Assembly (NCBI GenBank): GCA_002381565.1
Contig: DFWZ01000063.1
Location: forward strand, 1 to 10,916
DNA: 10,916 nucleotides
Reading direction: 5' to 3'
From: Gallionella sp. UBA4121
Lineage (GTDB): Bacteria > Pseudomonadota > Gammaproteobacteria > Burkholderiales > Gallionellaceae
Shown: positions 1 to 6,437 of the stretch, piece after piece
Layout of the letters: every line of letters starts with the position of its first letter
Position numbering within the stretch: position 1 is the stretch's first letter
Notes under the pieces: generated by a model
The model's database searches: none
The model's input: the letters and a program-made list of their open reading frames with translations, nothing else
Told to the model about the DNA's origin: nothing
Program-made: the position numbers and the translations under genes

Positions 1-40
1 TACCTGCGGTATATACTTGTCGCCTTTAATATTTTGCTTA

Positions 41-149
41 GGAACCGCTGATTTATTCGTCTTCCCCGCAAAAGTGGGGAACCAGCGCCTTTATTCAACT
101 GGGTTCCCGCCTACGCGGGAACGACAAAACCGAATAAATCAGCGGTTCC
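41..149. repeat. MITE-like element with perfect 19-bp terminal inverted repeats
   Basis: The ends are GGAACCGCTGATTTATTCG (41-59) and its exact reverse complement (131-149). Inside are two hairpins: TTCCCCGC-AAAA-GTGGGGAA near 62-81, with one G:T pair, and GTTCCCGC-CTAC-GCGGGAAC near 103-122. The second resembles the 'ttcccgc..gcgggaa' repeats scattered through many betaproteobacterial intergenic regions. No transposase is encoded, so a non-autonomous element or a folded intergenic repeat is the likely reading. It ends 49 bp before greB. Any effect on greB transcription is inference. Confidence 0.7.
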
Positions 150-198
150 CTTATAACTTGAGATTTTTAGCGGAGTTTATTAAATCAATCATTCTGGA

Positions 199-741
199 AT
201 GAAGCCTAATGAGCCGCAAGACGATGACGACGATGAATTAACGCCGCCGCTGCCTGCGGGCGTCAAGAATTACATCACCCCCGGCGGGCATCAAAGGCTG
301 CAAGCCGAGCTGGAGCAGCTCTGGAAAGTGGAGCGTCCGGTACTGGTTAATACCATTAGCTGGGCGGCTTCCAATGGAGATCGTTCCGAAAACGGCGATT
401 ATATTTACGGCAAAAAACGCCTGCGGGAAATTGACAGGCGTGTGCGGTTTTTGCATAAACGGCTGGAGCAGGCCCAGGTGGTTGACCCGGCACAACGCGG
501 CAGCTGTGAGCAGGTATTTTTTGGTGCGACGGTCACCGTTTGCAAGGACGACGGATGTGAAGCGACCTATGCTATCGTGGGCGTGGATGAGGCGGATGTG
601 TCGCGCGGTCATATCAGCTGGGTATCGCCACTGGCGCGCGCCTTACTCAAATTACACGAGGGCGATGTCGCAAGGTTGCAGACCCCGCTTGGTATCGTCG
701 AACTGGAGGTGGTGAAGGTTTGCTATCTGTCGTTAACGTGA
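199..741 (+). CDS. greB: Transcription elongation factor GreB
   Basis: GreB binds in the secondary channel of RNA polymerase and stimulates cleavage of the RNA 3' end in backtracked complexes. The 180-residue protein matches the family closely. An N-terminal coiled-coil domain (about residues 26-100) carries the loop with the two acidic catalytic residues D61 and E64, in NGDRSENGDY, and then the GreB-typical KKRLREIDRR. A C-terminal FKBP-like domain (about 105-178) includes VFFGATV and the SPLARALL motif. Unusually, an acidic tail with a run of five Asp (8-12) and a Pro-rich stretch, about 25 residues in all, precedes the usual GreB start. An in-frame stop at 181-183 makes ATG 199 the first available ATG. 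Its ribosome binding site is poor; the nearest GGAG, at 172-175, is too far away. It is a single gene on the plus strand, separated from glnB by 300 bp. Confidence 0.95.
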   Translation: MKPNEPQDDDDDELTPPLPAGVKNYITPGGHQRLQAELEQLWKVERPVLVNTISWAASNGDRSENGDYIYGKKRLREIDRRVRFLHKRLEQAQVVDPAQRGSCEQVFFGATVTVCKDDGCEATYAIVGVDEADVSRGHISWVSPLARALLKLHEGDVARLQTPLGIVELEVVKVCYLSLT

Positions 742-1041
742 AAGAGCACCTCAATTCGTTTGCGTCCGTGCACGCTTGCGGGATAAGCAGCGACTTGCCC
801 ATTTGTGAGCCGAGTCGATTGGCCAGTGGTTTTGTCAGAGGATTGATGAGAGGGTGAGCGTAGCGAGGGTACCGGGCATGGGTTTTCTGGGCGTCATCGA
901 TTAGATACCCGTTGGAATAACGCTATTTTTTGGATTATCTGGTGCGGGTGTTGCCTGTATTGATACAATGCGCATCATTGCTGGGCTAACCGGGATTTTT
1001 CCGGGTTTTCAGAAAGAACCAAACCACCGAGGGAGTTTGTT
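742..1041. other. greB-glnB intergenic region (300 bp)
   Basis: No ORF with convincing protein character was found. The right third holds a sigma-54-type promoter (listed separately). Near 990-1004 lies a small hairpin, CCGGGA-TTT-TTCCGG with one G:T pair, which would sit in the glnB leader. The middle (about 840-900) contains a GAGCGTAGCGAGGG-type stretch common in GC-rich intergenic DNA, to which no function is assigned. No clear terminator for greB is visible. Confidence 0.5.
939..955 (+). promoter_or_regulatory. Sigma-54 (RpoN) promoter upstream of glnB
   Basis: CTGGTGCGGGTGTTGCC agrees with the RpoN consensus (C/T)TGG(C/T)(A/G)C(G)NNNNTTGC(A/T) at every fixed position except the last. 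The GG at 941-942 and GC at 953-954 have the required 10-base spacing. Transcription would start near 966, giving a leader of about 75 nt. Sigma-54 control of PII genes through NtrC is well known for glnK/glnB families. I could not find a convincing pair of NtrC sites upstream, so activator dependence is inference. Confidence 0.6.
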
Positions 1042-1380
1042 ATGAAAAAAATCGAAGCTGTGATCAAGCCGTTTAAACTGGATGAAGTGCGTGAGGCGCT
1101 ATCCGAATTGAATATCAGTGGATTGACGGTCACCGAGGTCAAGGGTTTTGGTCGTCAGAAAGGGCACACCGAGCTGTATCGCGGCGCGGAATACGTGGTC
1201 GATTTTCTGCCTAAAATCAAGGTCGAGGTGGTTGTGTCGACTGAAATGCTTGATACGGCTGTGGAAGCGATCATCAAGGCCGCGCACACCGGCAAGATAG
1301 GTGACGGGAAAATTTTCGTCTCCAGCATCGAGCAGGTTGTCCGCATCCGCACCGGTGAAGTCAACGAGGCGGCGCTGTAA
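1042..1380 (+). CDS. glnB: Nitrogen regulatory protein P-II (GlnB type)
   Basis: PII is a small trimeric cytosolic signal protein that reads ATP/ADP and 2-oxoglutarate. It controls glutamine synthetase adenylylation, NtrB and, in some paralogues, the ammonium channel AmtB. The 112 residues have the standard length. The T-loop (about 37-55) contains the uridylylation site Tyr51 within ELYRGAEYVVDF. The nucleotide-binding B-loop is TGKIGDGK (83-90), and RIR follows at 101-103. Asp54 is the GlnB-type residue, and no amtB lies next to it, so GlnB is preferred over GlnK. The start is supported by a GAGGGAG ribosome binding site at about 1029-1034. It is probably monocistronic; guaB has its own promoter downstream. 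A sigma-54 promoter upstream suggests nitrogen control. Confidence 0.95.
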   Translation: MKKIEAVIKPFKLDEVREALSELNISGLTVTEVKGFGRQKGHTELYRGAEYVVDFLPKIKVEVVVSTEMLDTAVEAIIKAAHTGKIGDGKIFVSSIEQVVRIRTGEVNEAAL

Positions 1381-1426
1381 AAACCAAGAAATTCCCCTGT
1401 AATTTTTACCACGCGCGACGGGTTGA

Positions 1427-1455
1427 TTTACCCGTACGCTATGGATGCGTATAAT
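1427..1455 (+). promoter_or_regulatory. Sigma-70 promoter of guaB
   Basis: TTTACC (1427-1432) is followed after 17 bp by a perfect TATAAT (1450-1455). Transcription should start near 1462, leaving a leader of about 20 nt that contains GAGG at 1468-1471, ten bases before the guaB ATG. I saw no obvious PurR-like or stringent-control discriminator element, although the bases after the -10 are GC-rich (gcgcg). Confidence 0.65.
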
Positions 1456-1481
1456 GCGCGTTTTGCCGAGGCCTGTCCCCC

Positions 1482-2942
1482 ATGCGCATCATTCAAAAAG
1501 CACTAACCTTTGACGACGTTCTGCTCGTTCCTGCTTACTCCAACGTGATGCCGCGCGATGTCAGTCTGCGCACGCAACTGACACGCAATATCAGCCTGAA
1601 TATTCCGCTGTTATCTGCCGCGATGGATACGGTCACGGGCTCGCGCCTGGCGATTGCGCTGGCGCAGGAGGGCGGAATTGGCATCATCCATAAGAACATG
1701 ACGGCTCGCGAGCAGGCTGCTAAAGTCGCCAAGGTCAAGCGTTTCGAAAGCGGCGTGGTCAAGGATCCGATCACCATTACGCCCGACATGACGGTGCGCA
1801 ATGTGCTGGATTTGACCCGGCAGTACAGGATTTCCGGACTTCCCGTGGTGCAGGGCAGGCAACTGGTCGGCATCGTCACCAATCGCGATCTGCGTTTTGA
1901 AAACAACCTGGATCAGCCGGTTAAAAATATCATGACCCCGCGCGAGCGTCTGATTACCGTCAAGGAAAATACCAGTCTGGAAGATGCGCGCAACCTGATG
2001 CACCAGCATCGCCTTGAGCGTGTTCTGGTGGTCAACGATGCGTTTGAACTGTGCGGTCTGATGACAGTCAAGGATATCCTGAAATCCAGTGAACATCCGC
2101 TGGCCAGCAAAGACAGCCGGGGCAGGTTGCGTGCGGGAGCTGCGGTGGGAGTGGGTGAGGGCACGGAAGAGCGCGTGGCTTTACTGGCCGAGGCGGGTGT
2201 GGATGTGATCGTGGTCGATACCGCGCACGGGCATTCGCAAGGCGTGCTGGATCGCGTCAAGTGGGTGAAGACCAACTTCCCTAATGTCGAAGTGATCGGC
2301 GGTAATATCGCTACAGGTTCGGCGGCGCTGGCATTGATGGATCATGGCGCGGATGCCGTGAAAGTGGGTATCGGCCCCGGTTCGATTTGCACCACACGTA
2401 TCGTCGCGGGTGTCGGCGTGCCGCAGATTGCAGCGATTCAGAATGTGGCGAAAGCCCTGCTGGGGACCGGCGTGCCTTTGATCGCCGATGGCGGGATTCG
2501 TTTCTCCGGAGACATCGCCAAAGCCATTGCAGCCGGTGCGCATACGGTAATGCTGGGCGGGCTGTTCGCCGGTACGGAAGAGGCGCCGGGCGAAATCGAA
2601 TTGTTCCAGGGCCGTTCGTACAAGTCTTATCGCGGTATGGGCAGTCTGGGCGCAATGCAGCAAGGCTCCAGCGACCGCTACTTCCAGGAAGGCGAGAGCA
2701 ATCAGGACAAGCTGGTGCCGGAAGGTGTGGAAGGTCGCGTACCTTACAAGGGCAGCGTGCTGGCGGTGATACACCAGTTGATGGGTGGTGTGCGCGCCAG
2801 CATGGGTTATCTGGGCTGCGCCGACATCGCGATCATGCATACCAAGGCCGAATTTGTCGAAATCAGCTCATCCGGCATTCGTGAGTCGCATGTGCATGAT
2901 GTTCAGATCACCAAGGAAGCGCCGAATTACCATATAGATTAA
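1482..2942 (+). CDS. guaB: IMP dehydrogenase
   Basis: The enzyme oxidises IMP to XMP with NAD+, the rate-limiting step of guanine nucleotide synthesis. Its 486 residues equal the usual bacterial length. The TIM-barrel is interrupted by two CBS domains (about residues 93-150 and 153-210), which bind regulatory nucleotides. The catalytic loop is GIGPGSICTTR with Cys303, the phosphate-binding site is ADGGIRFSGD (335-344), and the flap carries the catalytic Arg399-Tyr400. The N-terminus MRIIQKALTFDDVLLVPAYS is typical and fixes the start, supported by GAGG ten bases upstream. guaA follows 83 bp later on the same strand, so co-transcription is likely. No damage is seen. Confidence 0.97.
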   Translation: MRIIQKALTFDDVLLVPAYSNVMPRDVSLRTQLTRNISLNIPLLSAAMDTVTGSRLAIALAQEGGIGIIHKNMTAREQAAKVAKVKRFESGVVKDPITITPDMTVRNVLDLTRQYRISGLPVVQGRQLVGIVTNRDLRFENNLDQPVKNIMTPRERLITVKENTSLEDARNLMHQHRLERVLVVNDAFELCGLMTVKDILKSSEHPLASKDSRGRLRAGAAVGVGEGTEERVALLAEAGVDVIVVDTAHGHSQGVLDRVKWVKTNFPNVEVIGGNIATGSAALALMDHGADAVKVGIGPGSICTTRIVAGVGVPQIAAIQNVAKALLGTGVPLIADGGIRFSGDIAKAIAAGAHTVMLGGLFAGTEEAPGEIELFQGRSYKSYRGMGSLGAMQQGSSDRYFQEGESNQDKLVPEGVEGRVPYKGSVLAVIHQLMGGVRASMGYLGCADIAIMHTKAEFVEISSSGIRESHVHDVQITKEAPNYHID

Positions 2943-2955
2943 CAACAGGATTGAG

Positions 2956-3019
2956 GAGCGAGGATTGAGTTAAAATCAGCCCGATCCTCCTCCCTCGCTC
3001 CTTAACTCGATCCTCGATC
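2956..3019. repeat. Long inverted repeat in the guaB-guaA spacer
   Basis: The left arm, 2956-2973 (GAGCGAGGATTGAGTTAA), pairs with 3002-3019 at 16 of 18 positions; one of the two mismatches is a G:U pair in RNA. The loop (2974-3001) carries another CCTCGCTCCT block complementary to AGGAGCGAGG at 2954-2963, so alternative folds compete. There is no T-tract, so it is not a simple terminator. It ends six bases before the guaA start codon. Its repetitive GAGGA/TCCTC composition suggests a dispersed intergenic repeat. Confidence 0.6.
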
Positions 3020-3025
3020 ATACAT

Positions 3026-4609
3026 ATGTCACACAAAAAACTCCTCATCCTCGATTTCGGTTCTCAATATTCCCAGCTGATTGCACGTCGGGTTCGAGAG
3101 GCAAATGTGTATTGCGAGCTGCATCCGTGGGACATGACGGAGGACGATATCCGCGCGTTCAACCCGGCGGGTATTATCCTGTCAGGCGGGCCGAATTCGG
3201 TCACGGAAGGGGATACGCCGCGTGCGCCGCAAGTGGTGTTTGAACTTGGCGTGCCGGTGCTGGGCATTTGCTACGGCATGCAGACCATGGCCGCGCAACT
3301 GGGAGGCAGAGTGGAGAACGGTCTGGTGCGTGAATTCGGTTATGCCGAGATCCGTGCGCAAGGCCATTCCGCGCTGCTTTCCGATATTCAGGACAGGATA
3401 AATGAACAGGGCCACGGCCTGATCGACGTGTGGATGAGCCACGGCGACAAGGTCACTTCCCTGCCGCCCGGTTTTAAGGTTGTGGCCAGCAACCCTGCCA
3501 CGCCGATTGCCGGCATGGCCGATGAAACGCGGCGTTTTTATGCGTTGCAGTTCCATCCGGAAGTCACGCACACCCGTCAGGGAAAGGCGATGCTGGCTCG
3601 CTTCGTGCATGATATTTGCGGCTGTGGCCATGACTGGAACATGCCTGACTATATCGCTGAGGCGGTGGAAAAAATCCGCATGCAGGTAGGAAAAGATGAA
3701 GTCATTCTGGGTTTGTCCGGCGGGGTGGATTCTTCGGTAGCGGCGGCGCTGCTGCATCGGGCCATCGGCTCGCAGCTGACCTGCGTGTTTGTGGACAACG
3801 GTTTGCTGCGCCTGAATGAAGCTGCACAGGTGATGGAAACCTTTGCGCTGAATCTGGGTGTGAGGGTGATTCATGTCGATGCCAGCGTTGAATTTTTGCA
3901 TCATCTGACAGGTGTTTCCGACCCCGAGCAAAAACGCAAGATCATCGGTCGCGAATTTGTTGAGGTGTTTCAGCGCGAATCCGCCAAGTTGTCTCAGGCA
4001 AAATGGCTGGCACAGGGCACCATTTATCCGGATGTGATCGAGTCGGCGGGCGGCAAGAACAAGAAAGCGCACACCATCAAGTCTCACCATAACGTCGGTG
4101 GGCTGCCTGATAGTCTGCATCTGAAGCTGCTGGAACCGCTGCGCGAACTGTTCAAGGACGAGGTGCGCGAACTGGGCGTGGCGCTCGGTTTGCCACCCGA
4201 AATGGTGTACCGCCATCCCTTCCCGGGCCCCGGCCTGGGCGTGCGTATCCTGGGTGAAGTCAAGAAGGAATATGCTGACTTGCTGCGTCGCGCCGATGCT
4301 ATCTTCATGGAAGAGTTACATGACACAAAGGATGAAAATGGCAAGTCGTGGTATGAGAAGACTTCGCAGGCTTTCGTCGTATTCCTGCCGGTCAAGAGCG
4401 TTGGCGTGATGGGTGATGGCCGTACCTATGAGTGGGTGGTCGCCCTTCGTGCCGTGCAGACGCAGGACTTCATGACGGCGCACTGGGCCGAGTTGCCGCA
4501 CTCGCTGCTGGGACGCGTCTCCAACCGCATCATCAATGAAGTGCGCGGCATTAACCGTGTGGTGTACGACATCTCCGGCAAACCACCTGCCACGATTGAG
4601 TGGGAATGA
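3026..4609 (+). CDS. guaA: GMP synthase (glutamine-hydrolysing)
   Basis: It amidates XMP to GMP using ATP and glutamine. The 527 residues fit the family. The class I glutamine amidotransferase domain (about 5-200) has the nucleophile Cys82 in GICYGMQ and the His178/Glu180 pair in FHPEV. The ATP pyrophosphatase domain (about 207-400) has the P-loop SGGVDSS (231-237). The C-terminal dimerisation domain ends in the canonical SGKPPATIEWE, so the reading frame is complete despite the neighbouring integration. The start ATG lacks a recognisable Shine-Dalgarno sequence; the upstream bases belong to a hairpin arm. The 3' end of guaA is a documented integration site for genomic islands, and an integrase gene lies directly downstream. 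Confidence 0.97.
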   Translation: MSHKKLLILDFGSQYSQLIARRVREANVYCELHPWDMTEDDIRAFNPAGIILSGGPNSVTEGDTPRAPQVVFELGVPVLGICYGMQTMAAQLGGRVENGLVREFGYAEIRAQGHSALLSDIQDRINEQGHGLIDVWMSHGDKVTSLPPGFKVVASNPATPIAGMADETRRFYALQFHPEVTHTRQGKAMLARFVHDICGCGHDWNMPDYIAEAVEKIRMQVGKDEVILGLSGGVDSSVAAALLHRAIGSQLTCVFVDNGLLRLNEAAQVMETFALNLGVRVIHVDASVEFLHHLTGVSDPEQKRKIIGREFVEVFQRESAKLSQAKWLAQGTIYPDVIESAGGKNKKAHTIKSHHNVGGLPDSLHLKLLEPLRELFKDEVRELGVALGLPPEMVYRHPFPGPGLGVRILGEVKKEYADLLRRADAIFMEELHDTKDENGKSWYEKTSQAFVVFLPVKSVGVMGDGRTYEWVVALRAVQTQDFMTAHWAELPHSLLGRVSNRIINEVRGINRVVYDISGKPPATIEWE

Positions 4610-4615
4610 ATTGAT

Positions 4616-4717
4616 GTCTGGCAACGACCAGTAAATACAAGCAGAGAATAATCATAAGACCCCGTTTTTACGGGGTTTTTTGTTTTTTGTCTGGCAATAT
4701 CTGGTAATGACAAGTAG
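4616..4717 (+). repeat. Imperfect direct repeat flanking the guaA terminator
   Basis: The segments 4617-4644 and 4690-4717 both begin TCTGGCAA and match at 20 of 28 positions, and 9-10 identical bases (GTCTGGCAA) open each copy. They bracket the terminator hairpin and lie between the guaA stop and the integrase. Such repeats near an integrase can be arm-type or excisionase binding sites, or remnants of an earlier integration. Which applies is not known. Confidence 0.4.
4660..4682 (+). terminator. Rho-independent terminator after guaA
   Basis: The stem CCCCGT (4660-4665) pairs perfectly with ACGGGG (4670-4675) around a TTTT loop. It is followed by six T, then G and six more T. It lies 51 bp after the guaA stop and would insulate the integrase promoter region from guaA transcription. 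Confidence 0.85.
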
Positions 4718-4747
4718 CGGCAAGCAAGTTTTTTTCATGGTTTTATC

Positions 4748-4821
4748 AATGGTATAATTTTCTCTTATACCATTCGTCCAGTGCAATACCATTGCAAAAA
4801 ACACGGTTCGACAATGGTATT
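4748..4821. promoter_or_regulatory. Cluster of AATGGTAT sites upstream of the integrase
   Basis: There are four exact AATGGTAT/ATACCATT octamers at 4748-4755 (+), 4767-4774 (-), 4786-4793 (-) and 4813-4820 (+). They form two perfect 10-bp inverted repeats: AATGGTATAA with TTATACCATT, and AATACCATTG with CAATGGTATT. The first three start 19 bp apart. A fifth copy lacking the first base (ATGGTAT, 4882-4888) covers the predicted transcription start of the integrase. Likely ligands are the integrase (arm-type sites) or the AlpA-like protein; this is inference. Confidence 0.55.
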
Positions 4822-4851
4822 AAATAAGATAAAGCTCAATAAATACGTGGG

Positions 4852-4880
4852 TTGTAGCGGTTTTTATGAGCTTTTATAAT
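4852..4880 (+). promoter_or_regulatory. Integrase promoter
   Basis: TTGTAG (4852-4857), a 17-bp spacer and a perfect TATAAT (4875-4880). The predicted start near 4887 gives a 19-nt leader containing GGAG. It overlaps an ATGGTAT site, which suggests autoregulation. Confidence 0.6.
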
Positions 4881-4905
4881 CATGGTATCAAATTGCGGAG
4901 TGAGC

Positions 4906-6099
4906 ATGCTGACAGATACAAAATTACGGAATCTCAAGCCAGAAGCCAAGGCGTATAAGGTCAGTGACCGTGACGGCCTATATGTCACCGTTTTGACCAC
5001 CGGCACGGTATCGTTCCGCTATAACTACAGCATCAATGGGCGGCAAGAGACGCTTGTGATCGGGCGCTATGGTGCAGGAGGGCTGACATTGCTGGAAGCC
5101 AGGGAGAGGCTTTCATTGGCGAAAAAAGAGCTTGTCGCTGGCAAATCACCATCCAGAGCCAAGGCGAGAGAAAAGCAAAAATCTAAAGGGGCTGATTCTT
5201 TTAGTGAATGGGCGGAGCTATGGCTTAAGAATCACCAGATGGCAGATTCAACCCGCGATATGCGGCGATCAGTCTATGAGCGTGACCTCAAGGAGCCGTT
5301 CGGCAAGCTCAAGATGGGTGAAGTATCTCATGATGACTTGCGCGCTTTGTGTGAAAAGATCGTAGCTAGAGGCGCGCCGGCCACGGCGGTACATGCACGT
5401 GAGGTTGTGCAGTCGGTTTATCGCTATGCGCTGGAGAAAGGGCACAAACATGACAATCCGGCTGACTTAGTGCGGCCAACCTCTATCGCCAGATTTCAAC
5501 CCAAAGATCGGTCGCTATCGTCAGCAGAGATTGGCGTGATGTATCAGTACCTGGAGTACGTTTCTACTGCGCCTACAATCAGGCTTGCGGTAAAACTGTT
5601 GCTGTTGACCATGTTGCGTAAATCAGAGTTGGTTGAGGCGGTATGGACGGAGATTAATTTCACTGATGCGCTTTGGACTATTCCAAGTGAGCGAATGAAG
5701 CGGCGCAACCCGCACAACATTTACCTGTCGAGACAGGCCTTGGATATCTTCGTCGCTCTTAAGACTTGCGCAGGCGGCTCACGTTACGTTTTGCCATCAC
5801 GCTACGATCCTGACATACCGATGAGTAAGGCGACCTTGAACCAAGTTACCAAGCTGACTTTTATGGCCGCGCAGAAAGATGGTAAGACGCTGGACAAATT
5901 TGGGCCGCATGATTTGAGACGGACGGCATCGACGCTACTGCATGAGGCAGGATACAACACGGACTGGGTTGAGAAATGTCTGGCTCATGAGCAAAAGGGT
6001 GTGCGCGCTGTTTACAACAAGGCTGAGTATGCAGATCAGCGGCGCGTGATGCTGCAAGACTGGGCGGACATGATAGACAGGTTTGCTACACGCCCCTAA
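4906..6099 (+). CDS. P4-type tyrosine recombinase / integrase
   Basis: This site-specific recombinase would integrate and excise the element at guaA. The 397 residues match phage P4-type integrases throughout: an N-terminal DUF4102-like arm-binding domain (about 1-85, MLTDTKLRNLKPEAK), a core-binding SAM-like domain (about 100-190) and the catalytic domain (about 205-385). Catalytic residues are Arg238 (LRKSEL), Lys265, His335 and Arg338 (HDLRR), His361 (LAHE) and the nucleophile Tyr370 (VRAVYNKAEY). All six are present, so it should be active. An in-frame ATG exists at 4882. ATG 4906 is preferred because it matches the family N-terminus, has GGAG five bases upstream, and 4882 lies before the predicted transcription start. 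The gene converges with the AlpA-like gene, overlapping it by 14 bp. Confidence 0.93.
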   Translation: MLTDTKLRNLKPEAKAYKVSDRDGLYVTVLTTGTVSFRYNYSINGRQETLVIGRYGAGGLTLLEARERLSLAKKELVAGKSPSRAKAREKQKSKGADSFSEWAELWLKNHQMADSTRDMRRSVYERDLKEPFGKLKMGEVSHDDLRALCEKIVARGAPATAVHAREVVQSVYRYALEKGHKHDNPADLVRPTSIARFQPKDRSLSSAEIGVMYQYLEYVSTAPTIRLAVKLLLLTMLRKSELVEAVWTEINFTDALWTIPSERMKRRNPHNIYLSRQALDIFVALKTCAGGSRYVLPSRYDPDIPMSKATLNQVTKLTFMAAQKDGKTLDKFGPHDLRRTASTLLHEAGYNTDWVEKCLAHEQKGVRAVYNKAEYADQRRVMLQDWADMIDRFATRP

Positions 6100-6340
6100 G
6101 CCATGGGGCTGGCGGAAGTAATGCTGCGGATTTTCGTTGTTCGATCCAGGCTTCAATTTCTTGCAAGTCCCACGCAACCAAACGCGTTGTGATAGAAAAT
6201 CGCTGTGGAAACTCCCCTCGTTTTTCCATATTGAGAATTGTTCTTTCTGAAAGAGGTACGATTTTGAGGAGACGCTTGCGGTTAATCAGTGCCTTCCCCG
6301 GTTTTTTCATTTCCTCGAATGTCAGGTCTCGTGCGTTCAT
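6086..6340 (-). CDS. AlpA-family excisionase/transcription regulator
   Basis: This is a small (84-residue) winged-helix protein of the AlpA (CP4-57 regulator, MerR-like HTH) type. The HTH lies at about 21-42 (NRKRLLKIVPLSERTILNME), followed by the family's GEFP (42-45), the conserved W57 and EIEAWIEQRK (61-70). Such proteins regulate integrase genes or act as recombination directionality factors in P4-like elements. Its position, tail-to-tail with the integrase, fits. The start at 6340 is chosen because AAGGAG (complement of 6349-6354) lies eight bases upstream. An in-frame ATG at 6361 has no ribosome binding site. It follows the BRO-protein gene by 97 bp on the same strand and may be co-transcribed. 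Confidence 0.85.
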   Translation of the reverse strand: MNARDLTFEEMKKPGKALINRKRLLKIVPLSERTILNMEKRGEFPQRFSITTRLVAWDLQEIEAWIEQRKSAALLPPAPWLRGV

Positions 6341-6437
6341 TTTGTCCTCTCCTTGCTGCATGCTTTTTTCGTATTCATAGTCCAGACTTGCTTAAATCTG
6401 CGTATTAGAAAAGCTTGAAATATCTGTTGAGGAGAAA

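Noticed and set aside
3..29. Possible tail of an upstream gene (frame reading PAVYTCRL and then TAA)
   Set aside because: Only eight codons are visible, too short to assign. It might be the end of a gene upstream of greB, but other frames are equally open.
17..202. 61-codon open frame over the start of the window
   Set aside because: It reads straight through the MITE-like inverted repeats and has no ribosome binding site; the frame is a by-product of the repeat.
899..910. GATTAGATACCC, identical to a stretch in 16S rRNA
   Set aside because: The match stops at 12 bases and nothing around it resembles rRNA; it is coincidence.
3182..4216. 344-codon open frame antisense to guaA, and similar antisense frames in guaB
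   Set aside because: These overlap genes with full-length, motif-complete family matches; they are mirror frames of GC-rich coding DNA.
4882..4905. Upstream ATG as the integrase start
   Set aside because: It lies before the predicted transcription start, has no ribosome binding site and adds eight residues absent from the family; ATG 4906 fits better.
6086..6120. CCCC...GGGG hairpin at the convergent ends of the integrase and AlpA-like genes, considered as a terminator
   Set aside because: The stem is only four pairs with an eight-base loop and no T-tract on either strand.
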